The position numbers were made by a program, and so were the translations under genes. The notes beneath the pieces were generated by a model. It was given only the letters and a program-made list of their open reading frames with translations. It did no database searches and was not told where the DNA came from. Below, one piece after another: positions 1-7,976 of a stretch of 51,813 nt of DNA. The DNA lies in assembly GCA_025965895.1 (NCBI GenBank), contig JAOPWC010000168.1, positions 1 to 51,813 on the forward strand, in the 5' to 3' direction. Numbering within the stretch: position 1 is the stretch's first letter; every line of letters starts with the position of its first letter. The DNA is from Mycobacterium sp. Its GTDB lineage: Bacteria; Actinomycetota; Actinomycetes; Mycobacteriales; Mycobacteriaceae.

Positions 1-165
1 CACCAGCACGGCGTCGTACTCGCCGTAAATCAGCGTCGAAGTGATCGGATCCCAACCGAGCGGCTCGCCGAACGGCCTGGGCCGCTCACCGACGACCGCC
101 TTGGCTGGTGCGGTAAAAACGTTGACACCCAGCTGTTTGGGCGCCGCGGTCTGCCGCGGGGTCAC
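1..165 (-). CDS. MBL-fold metallo-hydrolase, N-terminal part (cut by window edge)
   Basis: Only the first 55 codons lie in the window; the gene continues past the left edge. The visible residues end in WDPITSTLIYGEYDAVLV, the usual first beta strands of class B metallo-beta-lactamase-fold hydrolases, just ahead of the region that would hold the HxHxDH metal site. The start is GTG at 163-165, overlapping the TGA of the upstream frameshifted DUF302 gene in a GTGA junction, so the two were translationally coupled. The same N-terminal pattern (SPITSTLVSGEHNAV) recurs in the decayed gene at 9694, so the island once held at least three MBL genes. Substrate unknown; the metal site lies outside the window. 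Confidence 0.72.
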   Translation of the reverse strand, partial: MTPRQTAAPKQLGVNVFTAPAKAVVGERPRPFGEPLGWDPITSTLIYGEYDAVLV

Positions 166-682
166 GATGCCCCGTTCCGCAGCGCTGACGGCAGGTCGCC
201 GTCCATGGCAATGATCAGGAGCGCCAACAGATGATCGAGGTGCTCACCGACGCCGGTGATGTCGGGGTTGTCATAGCTGGCGAAAAGCAGGCTGGGTTGG
301 TCGACGGCGAGTTTGGTGTCGCCGTCTGGTTCGGCGTACAGGACGGTGCGCAGTGGCGCGTGCAGCATGACGGCGGGGTCGTGGTGGAACATCCGTTCGG
401 CGATGGTGTGGTTGCCCATCAGGTACTGGGTTGCCTTCCAGAACGATGCTGATCCCGCCATGGCCGCGGTCAGGTCGCCGCGGTAGTAGCGCATGAACCC
501 GTGGGGGGCGTTGATTCGGCCAGTTCCAAGGTGGCTTGCCAGGTGGCCAGTTGGCCGAACCGAGCCCGGTCCACCTCGGGTACGAGGGTTTCATAGAGTT
601 CGCGGGCCTCGTCGTAGGGGCGGGGCAGGTGCACGACAAGCCGCCGTGACAGGTGCTCCACGGCGGTGCTGATCGTGGTCAT
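162..682 (-). pseudogene. DUF302-family protein, frameshifted
   Basis: From ATG 680-682 the frame reads MTTISTAVEHLSRRLVVHL and stays protein-like to about position 515 (QATLELAES), then becomes nonsense and stops near 470. From about position 520 down to the TGA at 162-164 a second frame carries the matching continuation (NAPHGFMRYYRGDL, then a long DUF302-like stretch with HDPAVMLHAPLRTVLY). One inserted base near the C6 run at about 515 would restore a single protein of about 173 residues. The start overlaps the stop of the upstream gene as ATGA and the stop overlaps the MBL start as GTGA, so the operon layout is intact. It is either a real lesion or an assembly error in the C run. DUF302 proteins are small and of uncertain function. 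Confidence 0.62.
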
Positions 683-1434
683 GGCCGGCCCCCGTCGTTG
701 CCGTAACCGAGCTCGACGTTGCCGACGTCGAGGGTGATGGACGGCTGGTTGAGATTGACCGTGTTGTCTGGGTTGCGCCGAAAGACCCGTCGGCGGGTGG
801 CGACGACGAGGCCGTCGAAGCATCGGTACCGGCCGCTGTAGTGGCCCACGAGCGTGCTGCCGAGAACCTCGGTGATGTAGTCCATTCGGCGTTGCAGCCC
901 CAGTGAGTCGAAGTAGAACACCTGCTCGGGATTGTGCGTCGCGATCGACGGCGGAAAGCGCACCTGCAGCCGTCGCCATGTTTGGCCCGCCTCGTGCCAG
1001 GGTTCGATCTCTTTGGCGATCACTCCTGCGTAGGTGAGCAGGAACGGGGTGGTGAGGTAGTTCCAGTTGGCGTAGCCCAGGAAATACCCAAGGTGTAGGG
1101 CGTCCCACGGTGTGGGTCGCAGGTGGCCCTTGAACGCGGCCCGCGCCGGCGCCAGGGCGCCGACCGCGTCTCCGTCCAGGGTCTGTAGCGCCACGGTGTC
1201 GGTGGCGGCATCAAAGGTCATCCGCCAGTCGGGGCGCGTGAACGGCGAGAAATCTATGTGTTCGTCGACGGTGTTCAGGGTGACCGTCTGAGCAAATGTC
1301 GTGCCGGGGGGCCAGCCTTTCATCGCCCACACCGGCCCACCGACGGAAAGGTCGACGGTTAAGCCGCGCAGCGTATTCCACAGCTCTTGACCGCCGGCCG
1401 CCTCGACAGCGGTGGCGAGCAGATCGTCAGTCAC
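679..1434 (-). CDS. Conserved protein of unknown function, first gene of a minus-strand operon
   Basis: A protein of 251 residues from GTG 1432-1434 (VTDDLLATAVEAAGGQELW). Longer in-frame starts run back through the 41-bp regulatory element and are unlikely. The AAGGQELW...GLTVDLSVGGPVWAMKGWP opening resembles lipid-binding or lipoprotein-like beta-rich proteins, but I know no function. No signal peptide or membrane segment is evident. The stop overlaps the DUF302 start (ATGA), which in turn overlaps the MBL start, so the three form one operon. A copy of the 41-bp element ends 23 bp before the start codon. Confidence 0.68.
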   Translation of the reverse strand: MTDDLLATAVEAAGGQELWNTLRGLTVDLSVGGPVWAMKGWPPGTTFAQTVTLNTVDEHIDFSPFTRPDWRMTFDAATDTVALQTLDGDAVGALAPARAAFKGHLRPTPWDALHLGYFLGYANWNYLTTPFLLTYAGVIAKEIEPWHEAGQTWRRLQVRFPPSIATHNPEQVFYFDSLGLQRRMDYITEVLGSTLVGHYSGRYRCFDGLVVATRRRVFRRNPDNTVNLNQPSITLDVGNVELGYGNDGGRP

Positions 1435-1457
1435 GGATCCCAGTGTCGTGCGCCGAG

Positions 1458-1498
1458 CCCGCGCTCGTATCTGCCGGTGGACAGTCCGAGTGGTCAGT
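1458..1498 (-). promoter_or_regulatory. Copy 1 of the 41-bp direct-repeat element
   Basis: Read on the minus strand, an ACTGACCAC half-site is followed 13 bp later (start to start) by ACTGTCCAC, then CGG, two free bases, GATACGA and GCGCGGG. It ends 23 bp before the GTG of the 1434-679 operon. GATACG could be a -10 hexamer and the repeats an activator site. The same layout recurs at 5406, 5547, 13304 and 18133. Function is inferred from conservation and position only. Confidence 0.6.
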
Positions 1499-1552
1499 CG
1501 TGAGGGGTACATACGTGCTGCGGCTGGGCTGCGACGATCTGGCCGCGCGTGG

Positions 1553-2152
1553 TCAGGTAGCAGTGAGCGCATCCCAGGCGACCATGGTCATTTCAACCGT
1601 CCGCAGCAGCGCGGCACGGCTGGTGCCGCCGGCGGCCTGCACCGAGATGCCGTGCACCATGGTAGCGACATAGCGAGACAGCTCTGCCGGATCCGCGGTC
1701 TCGGGAAGGTCGCCGTCCTGCTGTCCGCGGCGTAGTCGTGCACGGATCGATGCCTCAGCCGCGTGCCGCCACCGGGTGAGCTGCGCGCGTGCCACCTCGC
1801 CGTTCGGCCCGCAGGCCAGCGCCCCCTGCACCGTCAGACAACCCTTGGGGCGCCCCCGCGACGTCGTCGCCTGCGCCGCACCGCGCAGCAGATGCTCGAC
1901 CACCTCCCGCGCGGTCGGCTGCTCGAGTGCCTCCCGCGCATAACCGGCGACCTGCTCGGAATAACGGTCCAGCGCCTGCTCGAACAGCGATTCCTTGTTG
2001 CCGTAGGCGGCATACAGGCTTGGCCGATTGATACCCATCGCGCTCGTCAGGTCCGACAGTGCCGCACCCTCGTAACCGTGCTGCCAAAACACCCGCATCG
2101 CTTGATCCAGCACCTCGTCGATATCGAACTCCCGCGGCCTCCCGCTACGCAT
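1553..2152 (-). CDS. TetR/AcrR-family transcriptional regulator
   Basis: A protein of 199 residues. The N-terminal helix-turn-helix spans about residues 8-55 (DEVLDQAMRVFWQHGYEGA, then SDLTSAMGINRPSLYAAYGNK), the classic TetR_N pattern. The middle has GRPKGCLTVQGALACGP, common in TetR proteins of the class that controls oxidoreductases or small-molecule catabolism. The ligand domain gives no clear ligand. It lies upstream of, and in the same direction as, the 1434-679 operon, but a 41-bp element separates them. An imperfect 24-bp palindrome lies 38 bp upstream of the start and is the likely autoregulatory operator. Confidence 0.92.
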   Translation of the reverse strand: MRSGRPREFDIDEVLDQAMRVFWQHGYEGAALSDLTSAMGINRPSLYAAYGNKESLFEQALDRYSEQVAGYAREALEQPTAREVVEHLLRGAAQATTSRGRPKGCLTVQGALACGPNGEVARAQLTRWRHAAEASIRARLRRGQQDGDLPETADPAELSRYVATMVHGISVQAAGGTSRAALLRTVEMTMVAWDALTAT

Positions 2153-2189
2153 CGCGCCCCCACCTCCCGGTGGTCGAAGCCACCACCAC

Positions 2190-2213
2190 CAAGTATACCG
2201 ATCGATACATTAC
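2190..2213. promoter_or_regulatory. Imperfect palindrome, probable TetR operator
   Basis: Centred on CGATCG at 2199-2204, with arms AGTATAC and GATACAT; 9 of 12 positions pair. It lies 38 bp upstream of the TetR start at 2152. Size and place fit autoregulation by that TetR protein; not proven. Confidence 0.45.
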
Positions 2214-2304
2214 TGCACCGGACGAATCACCGGCTTGCGCTCCCGATGGGGATGGTGATGGTTGAAAGACGCGACCGGGGAGGGTTTCCGACAGTCCGGA
2301 GCCT

Positions 2305-2511
2305 TAGAGGTGAAGCGATCTCCTCCTCGGTGCCAAGCCTGCCGAGCGGGCCACTTTTCGTGGCGGTAGCACCGCCTGGTCGTCTGTCGAAGTCGGGTAT
2401 GCACGGGAGGACCAGGACATCGAGGGCGCCCCACTCTGCGTGCACCACCGCGAACGCCTCGGCTAGTGAACCAAAGTCACGCACATCGGCGACAAAGCCG
2501 CGCTGGACGCC
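2305..2511 (-). pseudogene. Relic of a short-chain dehydrogenase (SDR)
   Basis: On the minus strand one frame reads GFVADVRDFGSLAEAFAVV then HAEWGALDVLV, the SDR segment from beta 4 to the strand before the NNAG motif. About twenty residues later it reads GPLGRLGTEEEIAS, the SDR C-terminal motif. The intervening catalytic Ser-Tyr-Lys region and the N-terminal TGxxxGxG are missing. It is a gutted gene, not a functional one, and fills much of the 450-bp gap between the TetR gene and the lipocalin-like gene. Confidence 0.55.
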
Positions 2512-2603
2512 AGATTTCCCCGTGGGGTTGTCCGTTCGCGCCGTGCTTGTTCCATCGACCTATCGAGACAATCGATCTCCGGCTTCCTGTGTCGCGATGC
2601 GCG

Positions 2604-3086
2604 TCAGGCTCGTTCCCACACCAGCACGGCGGTCAGCTGGCCCTGCCCGAACTGCACGGGGGTGGTGGTGGACAGCTCGAGGCGCCCGTCGACGAGGGCT
2701 GCCCTGCGCGACAGGGTCTCGTCGACCCAGTTCGGAAACAGGCTCACCTCGGGCTCGTGTAAGACCACTGCGTCGTCCTCGACGCGGTAGGGCCCGGAAT
2801 ACGCGAGGTAACCGCGGGCGGCCAGGGAGGACTGGGCATCGGTGCCCCCGCTGGGGTCGGCGGTCTGGTAGCGAGGCCGGTTGAGCCGCATGATCTGGGC
2901 GGACATGTAGCCATCGGGGGTGTAGAGGATGTAGCCCTTGGCGTCCCTGCCCAGCGGGTAGATCACCGCGCGACCGTCCTCGGAGCGGGCCTCATACGAC
3001 ACCAGCTTCCATGATCCGATCAGGCGTTCTTGCAGCGATAGGTTGTTCGTGGCGTCACCCGGCGACCGGTATGTGGCCCAATGCAT
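2604..3086 (-). CDS. Lipocalin-like domain protein
   Basis: A protein of 160 residues. From about residue 20 it reads ERLIGSWKLVSYEARSEDGR and then PLGRDAKGYILYTPDGYMSA, the signature of the lipocalin-like family of PF13924 type. The C-terminal half (AYSGPYRVEDDAVVLH, then ELSTTTPV and AVLVWERA) completes the small barrel. No signal peptide, so cytosolic. It is the last gene of the 5232-2604 operon, 61 bp after the CoA-transferase, and probably binds or modifies a hydrophobic intermediate. The exact reaction is unknown. The start at 3086 has no strong ribosome site; a start nearer LQERLIGSW is possible. Confidence 0.82.
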   Translation of the reverse strand: MHWATYRSPGDATNNLSLQERLIGSWKLVSYEARSEDGRAVIYPLGRDAKGYILYTPDGYMSAQIMRLNRPRYQTADPSGGTDAQSSLAARGYLAYSGPYRVEDDAVVLHEPEVSLFPNWVDETLSRRAALVDGRLELSTTTPVQFGQGQLTAVLVWERA

Positions 3087-3147
3087 TCGATGTCTCTTTC
3101 CTGTGTGCGGTCACCGGTGGTACGTGCTCGCGGGGCGTGGTCTGTGT

Positions 3148-4407
3148 TCAGTTCGGGTTGCGGGTGTGTAGCAGCACCCCGTGGGTAGTGAAGTCGGTGA
3201 TCTCGTCGTCGCTGTAGCCGAGCTCGCGCAGCACATCTTCGTTGTGCTCACCCTGGCGGGCGGGCTGCCGATCCGGCTCGAGACCGGTCTCGACGGTCTG
3301 GGTGGCCTCGGCGCTTTCATCGCGCTTGGCGGCGTTGGTGAAATGCCAGGGGCGCCCGGGCACGGTGATGCGGCCGCCGGCGCCGTCGGGCACCGTGCGC
3401 GTGGCTCCCCATTGCCTGGCCCAGTCAGTCTGGGCGAATTCGGAGATGTCTCGCAGCTTGCCGATGGGGATCTTGGCTTCGTCGAGCTGCGCCTCCAGCG
3501 ACGGCACGTCAGTGAAGGTCCAAATCCAGCGCTGCACGATTTCGTGCAGTGCTTCCAGATTGCGTCGCCGATCCTGCGGGGTGACGAAGCGTGGGTCTGC
3601 GGCGAGGTCGGGTCGGCGCATGGCGGCCAGGTAGAACGGGAAGGTCAGGCTGCCGACCAGGCTGATCGGACTGACAAACTGTTTGCCGTCTGGTCCGATA
3701 AAAAAGTCGCAGTCGGTGGCGCCGAGGATGGGGGTCTCCTCACCAAGCTCGGCGTCGGACAGATCCACGTGGACCCGTTCGTTGATCGCGAGCATCACCG
3801 CGGCCATCGCCACATCGATGTATTGGCCACGGCCGGTGTCGCTTCGCTCATTGAGCGCGGCGAGGATGGCGATTGCAGCGTGCAGCCCGGAGTAGACGTC
3901 GCCGTGGGAGAGCGAATCGCTGCGCGGATGGTCCTGGGGGGTGCCGAACTGCGCGTTGGACAGCGTGGTGATTCCGGTCTCGGCTTGCACCGTGGGGGCG
4001 TAGGCGGAGCGGGCACGCCACGCGCCGTGCTGGCCATAGCCACTGATCGAGGCGTAGACAACGCGCGGATTACGCCCTGCGACATCGTCGTAACCCAGCC
4101 CAAAGGAGGCCAGGGTGCCGGGGCGGAAGTTCTCCACGACGACGTCGGCCTCGTCGCACAGCCGCAACGCGATCTCGCGTGCCCCTTCGACATTGAGGTC
4201 GATGGAGATGTTGCGTTTGCCGGCGTTCTGCTGGGCGTAGTAGCCGGAGATCTCGCCCGTGCGGGGGAAGGCCAGCCGGGCCATGTCCCCGGACGGGGGT
4301 TCGATTTTGATGACCTCGGCGCCCAGATCGAGCAGGGTCTGCGCGCAGTGCGGTCCGGCCAGCACCCGGGAGAAGTCGACAACGCGGATTCCGGTCAGTG
4401 GCGCCAT
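3148..4407 (-). CDS. CaiB/BaiF-type CoA-transferase (class III)
   Basis: A protein of 419 residues, typical length for the family. The opening GIRVVDFSRVLAGPHCAQTL and then LGAEVIKIEPPSGDMAR are diagnostic. The catalytic aspartate that forms the acyl anhydride is probably D170 in SLSHGDVYSGLHAAIAI. Class III transferases move CoA between carboxylic acids, here probably activating an acid intermediate for the enoyl-CoA hydratase encoded 3 bp upstream. Start ATG 4405-4407. The order hydratase, transferase, lipocalin-like protein defines a tight operon. Substrate not predictable. Confidence 0.95.
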   Translation of the reverse strand: MAPLTGIRVVDFSRVLAGPHCAQTLLDLGAEVIKIEPPSGDMARLAFPRTGEISGYYAQQNAGKRNISIDLNVEGAREIALRLCDEADVVVENFRPGTLASFGLGYDDVAGRNPRVVYASISGYGQHGAWRARSAYAPTVQAETGITTLSNAQFGTPQDHPRSDSLSHGDVYSGLHAAIAILAALNERSDTGRGQYIDVAMAAVMLAINERVHVDLSDAELGEETPILGATDCDFFIGPDGKQFVSPISLVGSLTFPFYLAAMRRPDLAADPRFVTPQDRRRNLEALHEIVQRWIWTFTDVPSLEAQLDEAKIPIGKLRDISEFAQTDWARQWGATRTVPDGAGGRITVPGRPWHFTNAAKRDESAEATQTVETGLEPDRQPARQGEHNEDVLRELGYSDDEITDFTTHGVLLHTRNPN

Positions 4408-4410
4408 GAT

Positions 4411-5232
4411 TCAGCGCCCCTCAAAGGGAGCCATGCCCGGGCCGTTCGTTTTGAACGAGTCGACGCCGACACGGAAGTCCTCCGACAAGAAGATCGGCCT
4501 CTGCAGCTCAATCATTGCCTGATCGGCGGCGCCGACACCGTCGTTGACGGCGATGGTGACCAGCGCCTTGGTCGCGGCATGGGCCACCGTGGGCCCTGCG
4601 GCGAGCTCCCGGGCCAGGGCGGCGGCGGCCTGGTCGAGTTGCTCGTCGGCCACCACCCGGTTGATCACGTTCCAGCGTTCCAGGGTGCGCGCGTCGTAAC
4701 GGCGCCCCAGCATGGCCATTTCCTTGGCCCGGGCCGCCCCGGCCCGCTCCACGACCCGCTGGATGCCACCGGCCAGCGGATGCAGCCCCACGGTGGCCTC
4801 CACCGAGCCGATCTTGGCTGACTCCGCGGCGACGATCAGGTCGCACGCCAACGCCAACTCCAAGCCGCCGCCCACACAGCTGCCGTGCACCGCGGCCACG
4901 ATCGGGATCGGCAGCTCAGCGAAGGCCCTCAGCATCTCCAGGATCGGCCAGCCCAAGGTGCCGTCCCCACCCCCGGCCGCCTCGAGCATCGCGTCGAGGT
5001 CCGCACCGGCAGAGAAATGCCGCAGCCCGCTGCGCAGGATCGCCGCCCGCGCCCCGGACTCCCCCGCCCAGCGCAGCGCCTCGATCAACTGCTCGGTAAA
5101 TCCGAGATCCATCAGATTGTAGGGCCGGTGATTCATCGTGATCACCGCCACCGGGCCATCCAGGTGACACGCCATCAGCCCACCAGGTTCATCCCGCGTG
5201 CTCGAATCTTGGGTTACTTCCCCGATGGACAT
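4411..5232 (-). CDS. Enoyl-CoA hydratase/isomerase family protein
   Basis: A protein of 273 residues with a crotonase core. It has the oxyanion-hole segment FSAGADLDAM, then HGSCVGGGLELALACDLIV with the first active-site glutamate, and IGSVEATVGLHPLAGG with the second. Both glutamates seem present, so hydratase or isomerase activity is possible. Start ATG 5230-5232 with GGAGG upstream. It is the first gene of a minus-strand operon with the CoA-transferase and lipocalin-like genes, suggesting beta-oxidation-like processing of a CoA-activated intermediate. A 41-bp element lies about 175 bp upstream. Confidence 0.93.
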   Translation of the reverse strand: MSIGEVTQDSSTRDEPGGLMACHLDGPVAVITMNHRPYNLMDLGFTEQLIEALRWAGESGARAAILRSGLRHFSAGADLDAMLEAAGGGDGTLGWPILEMLRAFAELPIPIVAAVHGSCVGGGLELALACDLIVAAESAKIGSVEATVGLHPLAGGIQRVVERAGAARAKEMAMLGRRYDARTLERWNVINRVVADEQLDQAAAALARELAAGPTVAHAATKALVTIAVNDGVGAADQAMIELQRPIFLSEDFRVGVDSFKTNGPGMAPFEGR

Positions 5233-5405
5233 CGGGACGCCTCCTCCGTCAGATTCTGACCGGTGTCGTTGATCCTGCTGCTAGGCATGCCGTCCTGGCC
5301 GCCAAGCGACCGGAATCACCCGGGCTTCTGTACCTGTCGGTACTCAATGTATGGGCGAAGCGGGGCGGGGTCAACTTCCCGGCGCACCCAGAGTTGTTGG
5401 CCGAG

Positions 5406-5446
5406 CCCTCGTTCGCATCCGCCTGTGGACAGTCGCACTGGCCAGT
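5406..5446 (-). promoter_or_regulatory. Copy 2 of the 41-bp direct-repeat element
   Basis: Minus-strand reading: ACTGGCCAG, 13 bp later ACTGTCCAC, then AGG, two free bases, GATGCGA and ACGAGGG. It points toward the 5232 operon. Copy 3 lies 100 bp away facing the other way, so this divergent region controls both operons. Confidence 0.6.
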
Positions 5447-5530
5447 TCGGGATGGCGGCCAGAACAGCTTGACCTCGTGCGCCAAGCAGGTGAAAGCCCA
5501 GACCACGTGGTGCAGGGGGCCACCAGTGCC
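5447..5530 (+). pseudogene. Fragment of an FAH-family N-terminal region
   Basis: A plus-strand frame reads LDLVRQAGESPDHVV, preceded by ALASSGW. The intact FAH gene at 12070 has LDPVRQACENPDELV preceded by ALIKTG, at both protein and DNA level (for example GTGCGCCAAGCA shared). It is a short relic with no start, stop or catalytic part, wedged between regulatory copies 2 and 3. Most of the rest of the 468-bp gap 5233-5700 holds those two sites and leader sequence. Confidence 0.5.
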
Positions 5531-5546
5531 GCGCCGCCTGCCCATG

Positions 5547-5587
5547 GCTGTCCACTTGCACTGTCCACCGGTCGATACGAGCGCGGG
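5547..5587 (+). promoter_or_regulatory. Copy 3 of the 41-bp direct-repeat element
   Basis: Plus-strand reading: GCTGTCCAC, 13 bp later ACTGTCCAC, then CGG, two free bases, GATACGA and GCGCGGG. It lies about 115 bp before the hydrolase start at 5701. This copy has the two most similar half-sites of the five. Confidence 0.6.
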
Positions 5588-5700
5588 CTAATTCAGCAAC
5601 ACTCGATGGCAGTCATTCCGGTTCTGGTATCGATCGCCCTAGATCAACCAATGGCACCAGAAGTAGGAAGCGCTCTGCGTCGTCGTCCGGAGGAGGCGGG

Positions 5701-6594
5701 ATGGTGCACCGACACGATGTTGAGTTCGCCGTGGAGGGCGGCGTCACGTTGCGCGGCTGGCTGTTCCTGCCGGACGCTGCCGGTGCCCATCCTGGCATCA
5801 CGATGGCGCACGGTTATGCCGGGGTGCGCGAGCACGGGCTCGAGCGCTTCGCCCGGGTGTTCGCCGAAGCGGGATTCGTGGTGTTGGTGCACGACCATCG
5901 CGGTTTCGGGGCCAGCGACGGCGAGCCGCGATATGACGTGGACCCGTGGCGGCAGATCGCCGACTGGCGCCGGGCGATCTCGTATCTGGAAAGCCGCCCC
6001 GAGGTCGACCCGAATCGGATCGGGTTGTGGGGCACCAGCTACGCCGGCGGGCATGCGATCGTGCTAGGCGCCACCGACCGGCGGCTGCGCGCGGTGGTCG
6101 CCCAGGTGCCCACCATCAGCGGCTATCAGCAGAGCCTGCGCCGAATCCCGCCTGATCAGGTGCCCGCCTTGGAGGCCAGCTTCATCGACGACGACCGGCG
6201 CCAATTCCGCGGCGAACCGCCCGCCACCCAGGCCGTCGTCAGCGCAGATCCGGTGGTGCCGGCGTCCTACCGCTCGCAAGACGCCATCGCGTTTTACACC
6301 CAGCCGGTGCCCGACGGTGTGTGGCAGAACATCGTCACCGTGCGCTCCACCCGCGCCGCGCGCATGTATGAGCCGGGAACGTGGATATCCCGGGTGTCGC
6401 CGACGCCGCTGCTGATGATCGTGGGACTGGGCGACGCGATCACGCTCGCCGACGTGGCGCTGGACGCCTACGAGCGGGCCTTGCCGCCCAAGAAACTCCT
6501 CACCGTCGCCGGCGGCCACTTCGACCCCTACCTGAAAGGGTTCGACGAGTCCAGCGAAGCGGCGTGCGCCTGGTTCACCGAACACCTCATCTAA
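5701..6594 (+). CDS. Alpha/beta hydrolase
   Basis: A protein of 297 residues. The catalytic triad is readable: nucleophile S113 in GTSYAGG, acid probably D245 in GLGDAIT, base H273 in GGHFDPY. The oxyanion segment is MAHGYAG at 35-41, and HDHRGFGASDG at 64-74 is typical of the DUF1100/dienelactone-hydrolase-like group. No signal peptide, so cytosolic. Start ATG 5701 follows GGAGGAGGCGGG. It opens a plus-strand operon (hydrolase, MBL, NTF2-like, hydrolase, reductase). An ester, lactone or C-C substrate is likely. Confidence 0.93.
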   Translation: MVHRHDVEFAVEGGVTLRGWLFLPDAAGAHPGITMAHGYAGVREHGLERFARVFAEAGFVVLVHDHRGFGASDGEPRYDVDPWRQIADWRRAISYLESRPEVDPNRIGLWGTSYAGGHAIVLGATDRRLRAVVAQVPTISGYQQSLRRIPPDQVPALEASFIDDDRRQFRGEPPATQAVVSADPVVPASYRSQDAIAFYTQPVPDGVWQNIVTVRSTRAARMYEPGTWISRVSPTPLLMIVGLGDAITLADVALDAYERALPPKKLLTVAGGHFDPYLKGFDESSEAACAWFTEHLI

Positions 6595-6634
6595 CCCAAG
6601 ACCTCATTGCACTGCCCTAGAAGGGAACACGGAT

Positions 6635-7474
6635 ATGGCCGAGTTGCGCTACGAGGTGTTTGTGAACGACGGCGTGCGCCGCAACCGGTCCCAGCGACTG
6701 CCCGATGGTGGTCCCATCGTGTCCTCGCCGCTGGCGTGCACGTTGATCCTGGGCGACCACGACGCCGTGCTGGTCGACCCGCCGTTCACCCGTCAGCAGG
6801 TGGCGCGGGTCGGCGAGTGGGTCGGAAGCTTCGGCAAGCGGCTGGCCTACATCTACGCCACCCACGGGCACGGCGATCACTGGTTCGGCACCGACCTGCT
6901 CATGCAACGCTTCCCCGCCGCCATCGCCTACGCGACCGAGGGCACGATCCGGCTGATGCGCCAACAGGCCACCGACGGCCGCGCCGAGCGGTGGGACATC
7001 GATTTTCCCGGGCTGATCCCCGACAGTCCCGTGGTCTACCAGCCGATCCCTCCCGAGGGGTTCGAGCTGGAGGGTTACCGCCTGGTGGCGGTCGAGACCG
7101 GCCACCTCGACACCGACAAAACCACCGTGCTGCACGTGCCGTCCATCGGCCTGGTCGTCGCCGGCGACGTCGCCTACAACGGCGTGCACCAATACCTGCT
7201 GGAAAGCGCCGGAGGCGGGATCGAGGCGTGGCTGGAGGCGCTCGACCTGGTCTCCGGGTTGCAGCCGCGTGCGGTGGTCGCCGGCCACAAGAACAAAGAG
7301 CTGCCAGATGATCCGGCCATCCTGGCGCGGACCCGCGACTACCTCCTCGACGCGCGACGGCTGCTCGCCGACAAGCCCAGTCCGCGTGAGTTCTACGACC
7401 AGATGATCGACCTGTACCCGGACCGCCTGAATGCGGGACCAGTCTGGTACGGCGCGCTTGGATTGCTGTCGTGA
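6635..7474 (+). CDS. MBL-fold metallo-hydrolase
   Basis: A protein of 279 residues, complete. The metal motif is HGHGDH at 77-82, followed by ETGHLDTDKTT, the GDVAYNG aspartate and AGHKNKELPDD with the last histidine, so both metal sites appear intact. The C-terminal RTRDYLLDARRL and FYDQMIDLYPDRLN match the end recognised in the decayed gene at 9694. The family includes lactonases, glyoxalase II-like and other hydrolases; no subfamily call is safe. RBS AAGGGA lies before ATG 6635. It sits 40 bp after the hydrolase gene in the same operon. Confidence 0.93.
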   Translation: MAELRYEVFVNDGVRRNRSQRLPDGGPIVSSPLACTLILGDHDAVLVDPPFTRQQVARVGEWVGSFGKRLAYIYATHGHGDHWFGTDLLMQRFPAAIAYATEGTIRLMRQQATDGRAERWDIDFPGLIPDSPVVYQPIPPEGFELEGYRLVAVETGHLDTDKTTVLHVPSIGLVVAGDVAYNGVHQYLLESAGGGIEAWLEALDLVSGLQPRAVVAGHKNKELPDDPAILARTRDYLLDARRLLADKPSPREFYDQMIDLYPDRLNAGPVWYGALGLLS

Positions 7475-7508
7475 TGGCCCCGGATCAACCGCGAGTTAGG
7501 GATACCCG

Positions 7509-7976
7509 TTGAGCGAGACAAGATGCCGACCATCGGTGCGCGACCAGGTGACGCGCTGGTTCTTCGATGACTACCTTCCCCTGTGGGTGGGGGTGGGAAG
7601 CGGCACCATCGCAGAGGGAACTGAGTTCATCCTCGACTACTGGGGAGTGCCCCTGCACCACTGGACCCCCGATGGCAGCGACTGGCTGCTGGACGGCGCC
7701 GCCGTGGTGGGCCTGCTGCAGCGCAATTACAGACGGCTACGCGCCCAGGGCTACGCCTACACCGCTGTCCCGGACCGCAGGGTGACCATCTATCACCGCG
7801 CCGGGGCGGCGATCGAAGTGATCTGGTCGCGCTGCCGTGCCGATGACAGCGAGATCGAGCGGCTGGCAGTGCATTTCGAGGTCGCCCGGGGACCAGCGGG
7901 CTGGCGCGCGGTAGGGATCCAGACAGCACCGACGAGCGCCAACGCGCTGAGTGCGGCGTGGCGCGGGGCGAAGTGA
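7509..7976 (+). CDS. NTF2/SnoaL-like protein
   Basis: A protein of up to 155 residues. The pattern of an N-terminal helix, FILDYWGVPLHHWTPDG, DGAAVVGLLQRNYRRLRAQG and alternating strands (RRVTIYHRAGAAIEVIWSR) is that of NTF2-like cone folds of about 140 residues. The open frame begins at TTG 7509; GTG 7539 (VRDQVTRWFF) is an alternative. Its TGA overlaps the next gene's GTG (GTGA at 7973-7976). NTF2-like proteins in catabolic clusters are isomerases, dehydratases or ligand binders. No catalytic residues can be named. Confidence 0.72.
   Translation: MSETRCRPSVRDQVTRWFFDDYLPLWVGVGSGTIAEGTEFILDYWGVPLHHWTPDGSDWLLDGAAVVGLLQRNYRRLRAQGYAYTAVPDRRVTIYHRAGAAIEVIWSRCRADDSEIERLAVHFEVARGPAGWRAVGIQTAPTSANALSAAWRGAK

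Noticed and set aside
3181..4821. Open plus-strand frame of 546 codons
   Set aside because: Antisense shadow of the CoA-transferase and hydratase genes, which have clear motifs.
5351..6067. Plus-strand frame of 238 codons through the divergent region into the hydrolase
   Set aside because: It joins the FAH relic and a wrong frame of the 5701 hydrolase; not a gene.
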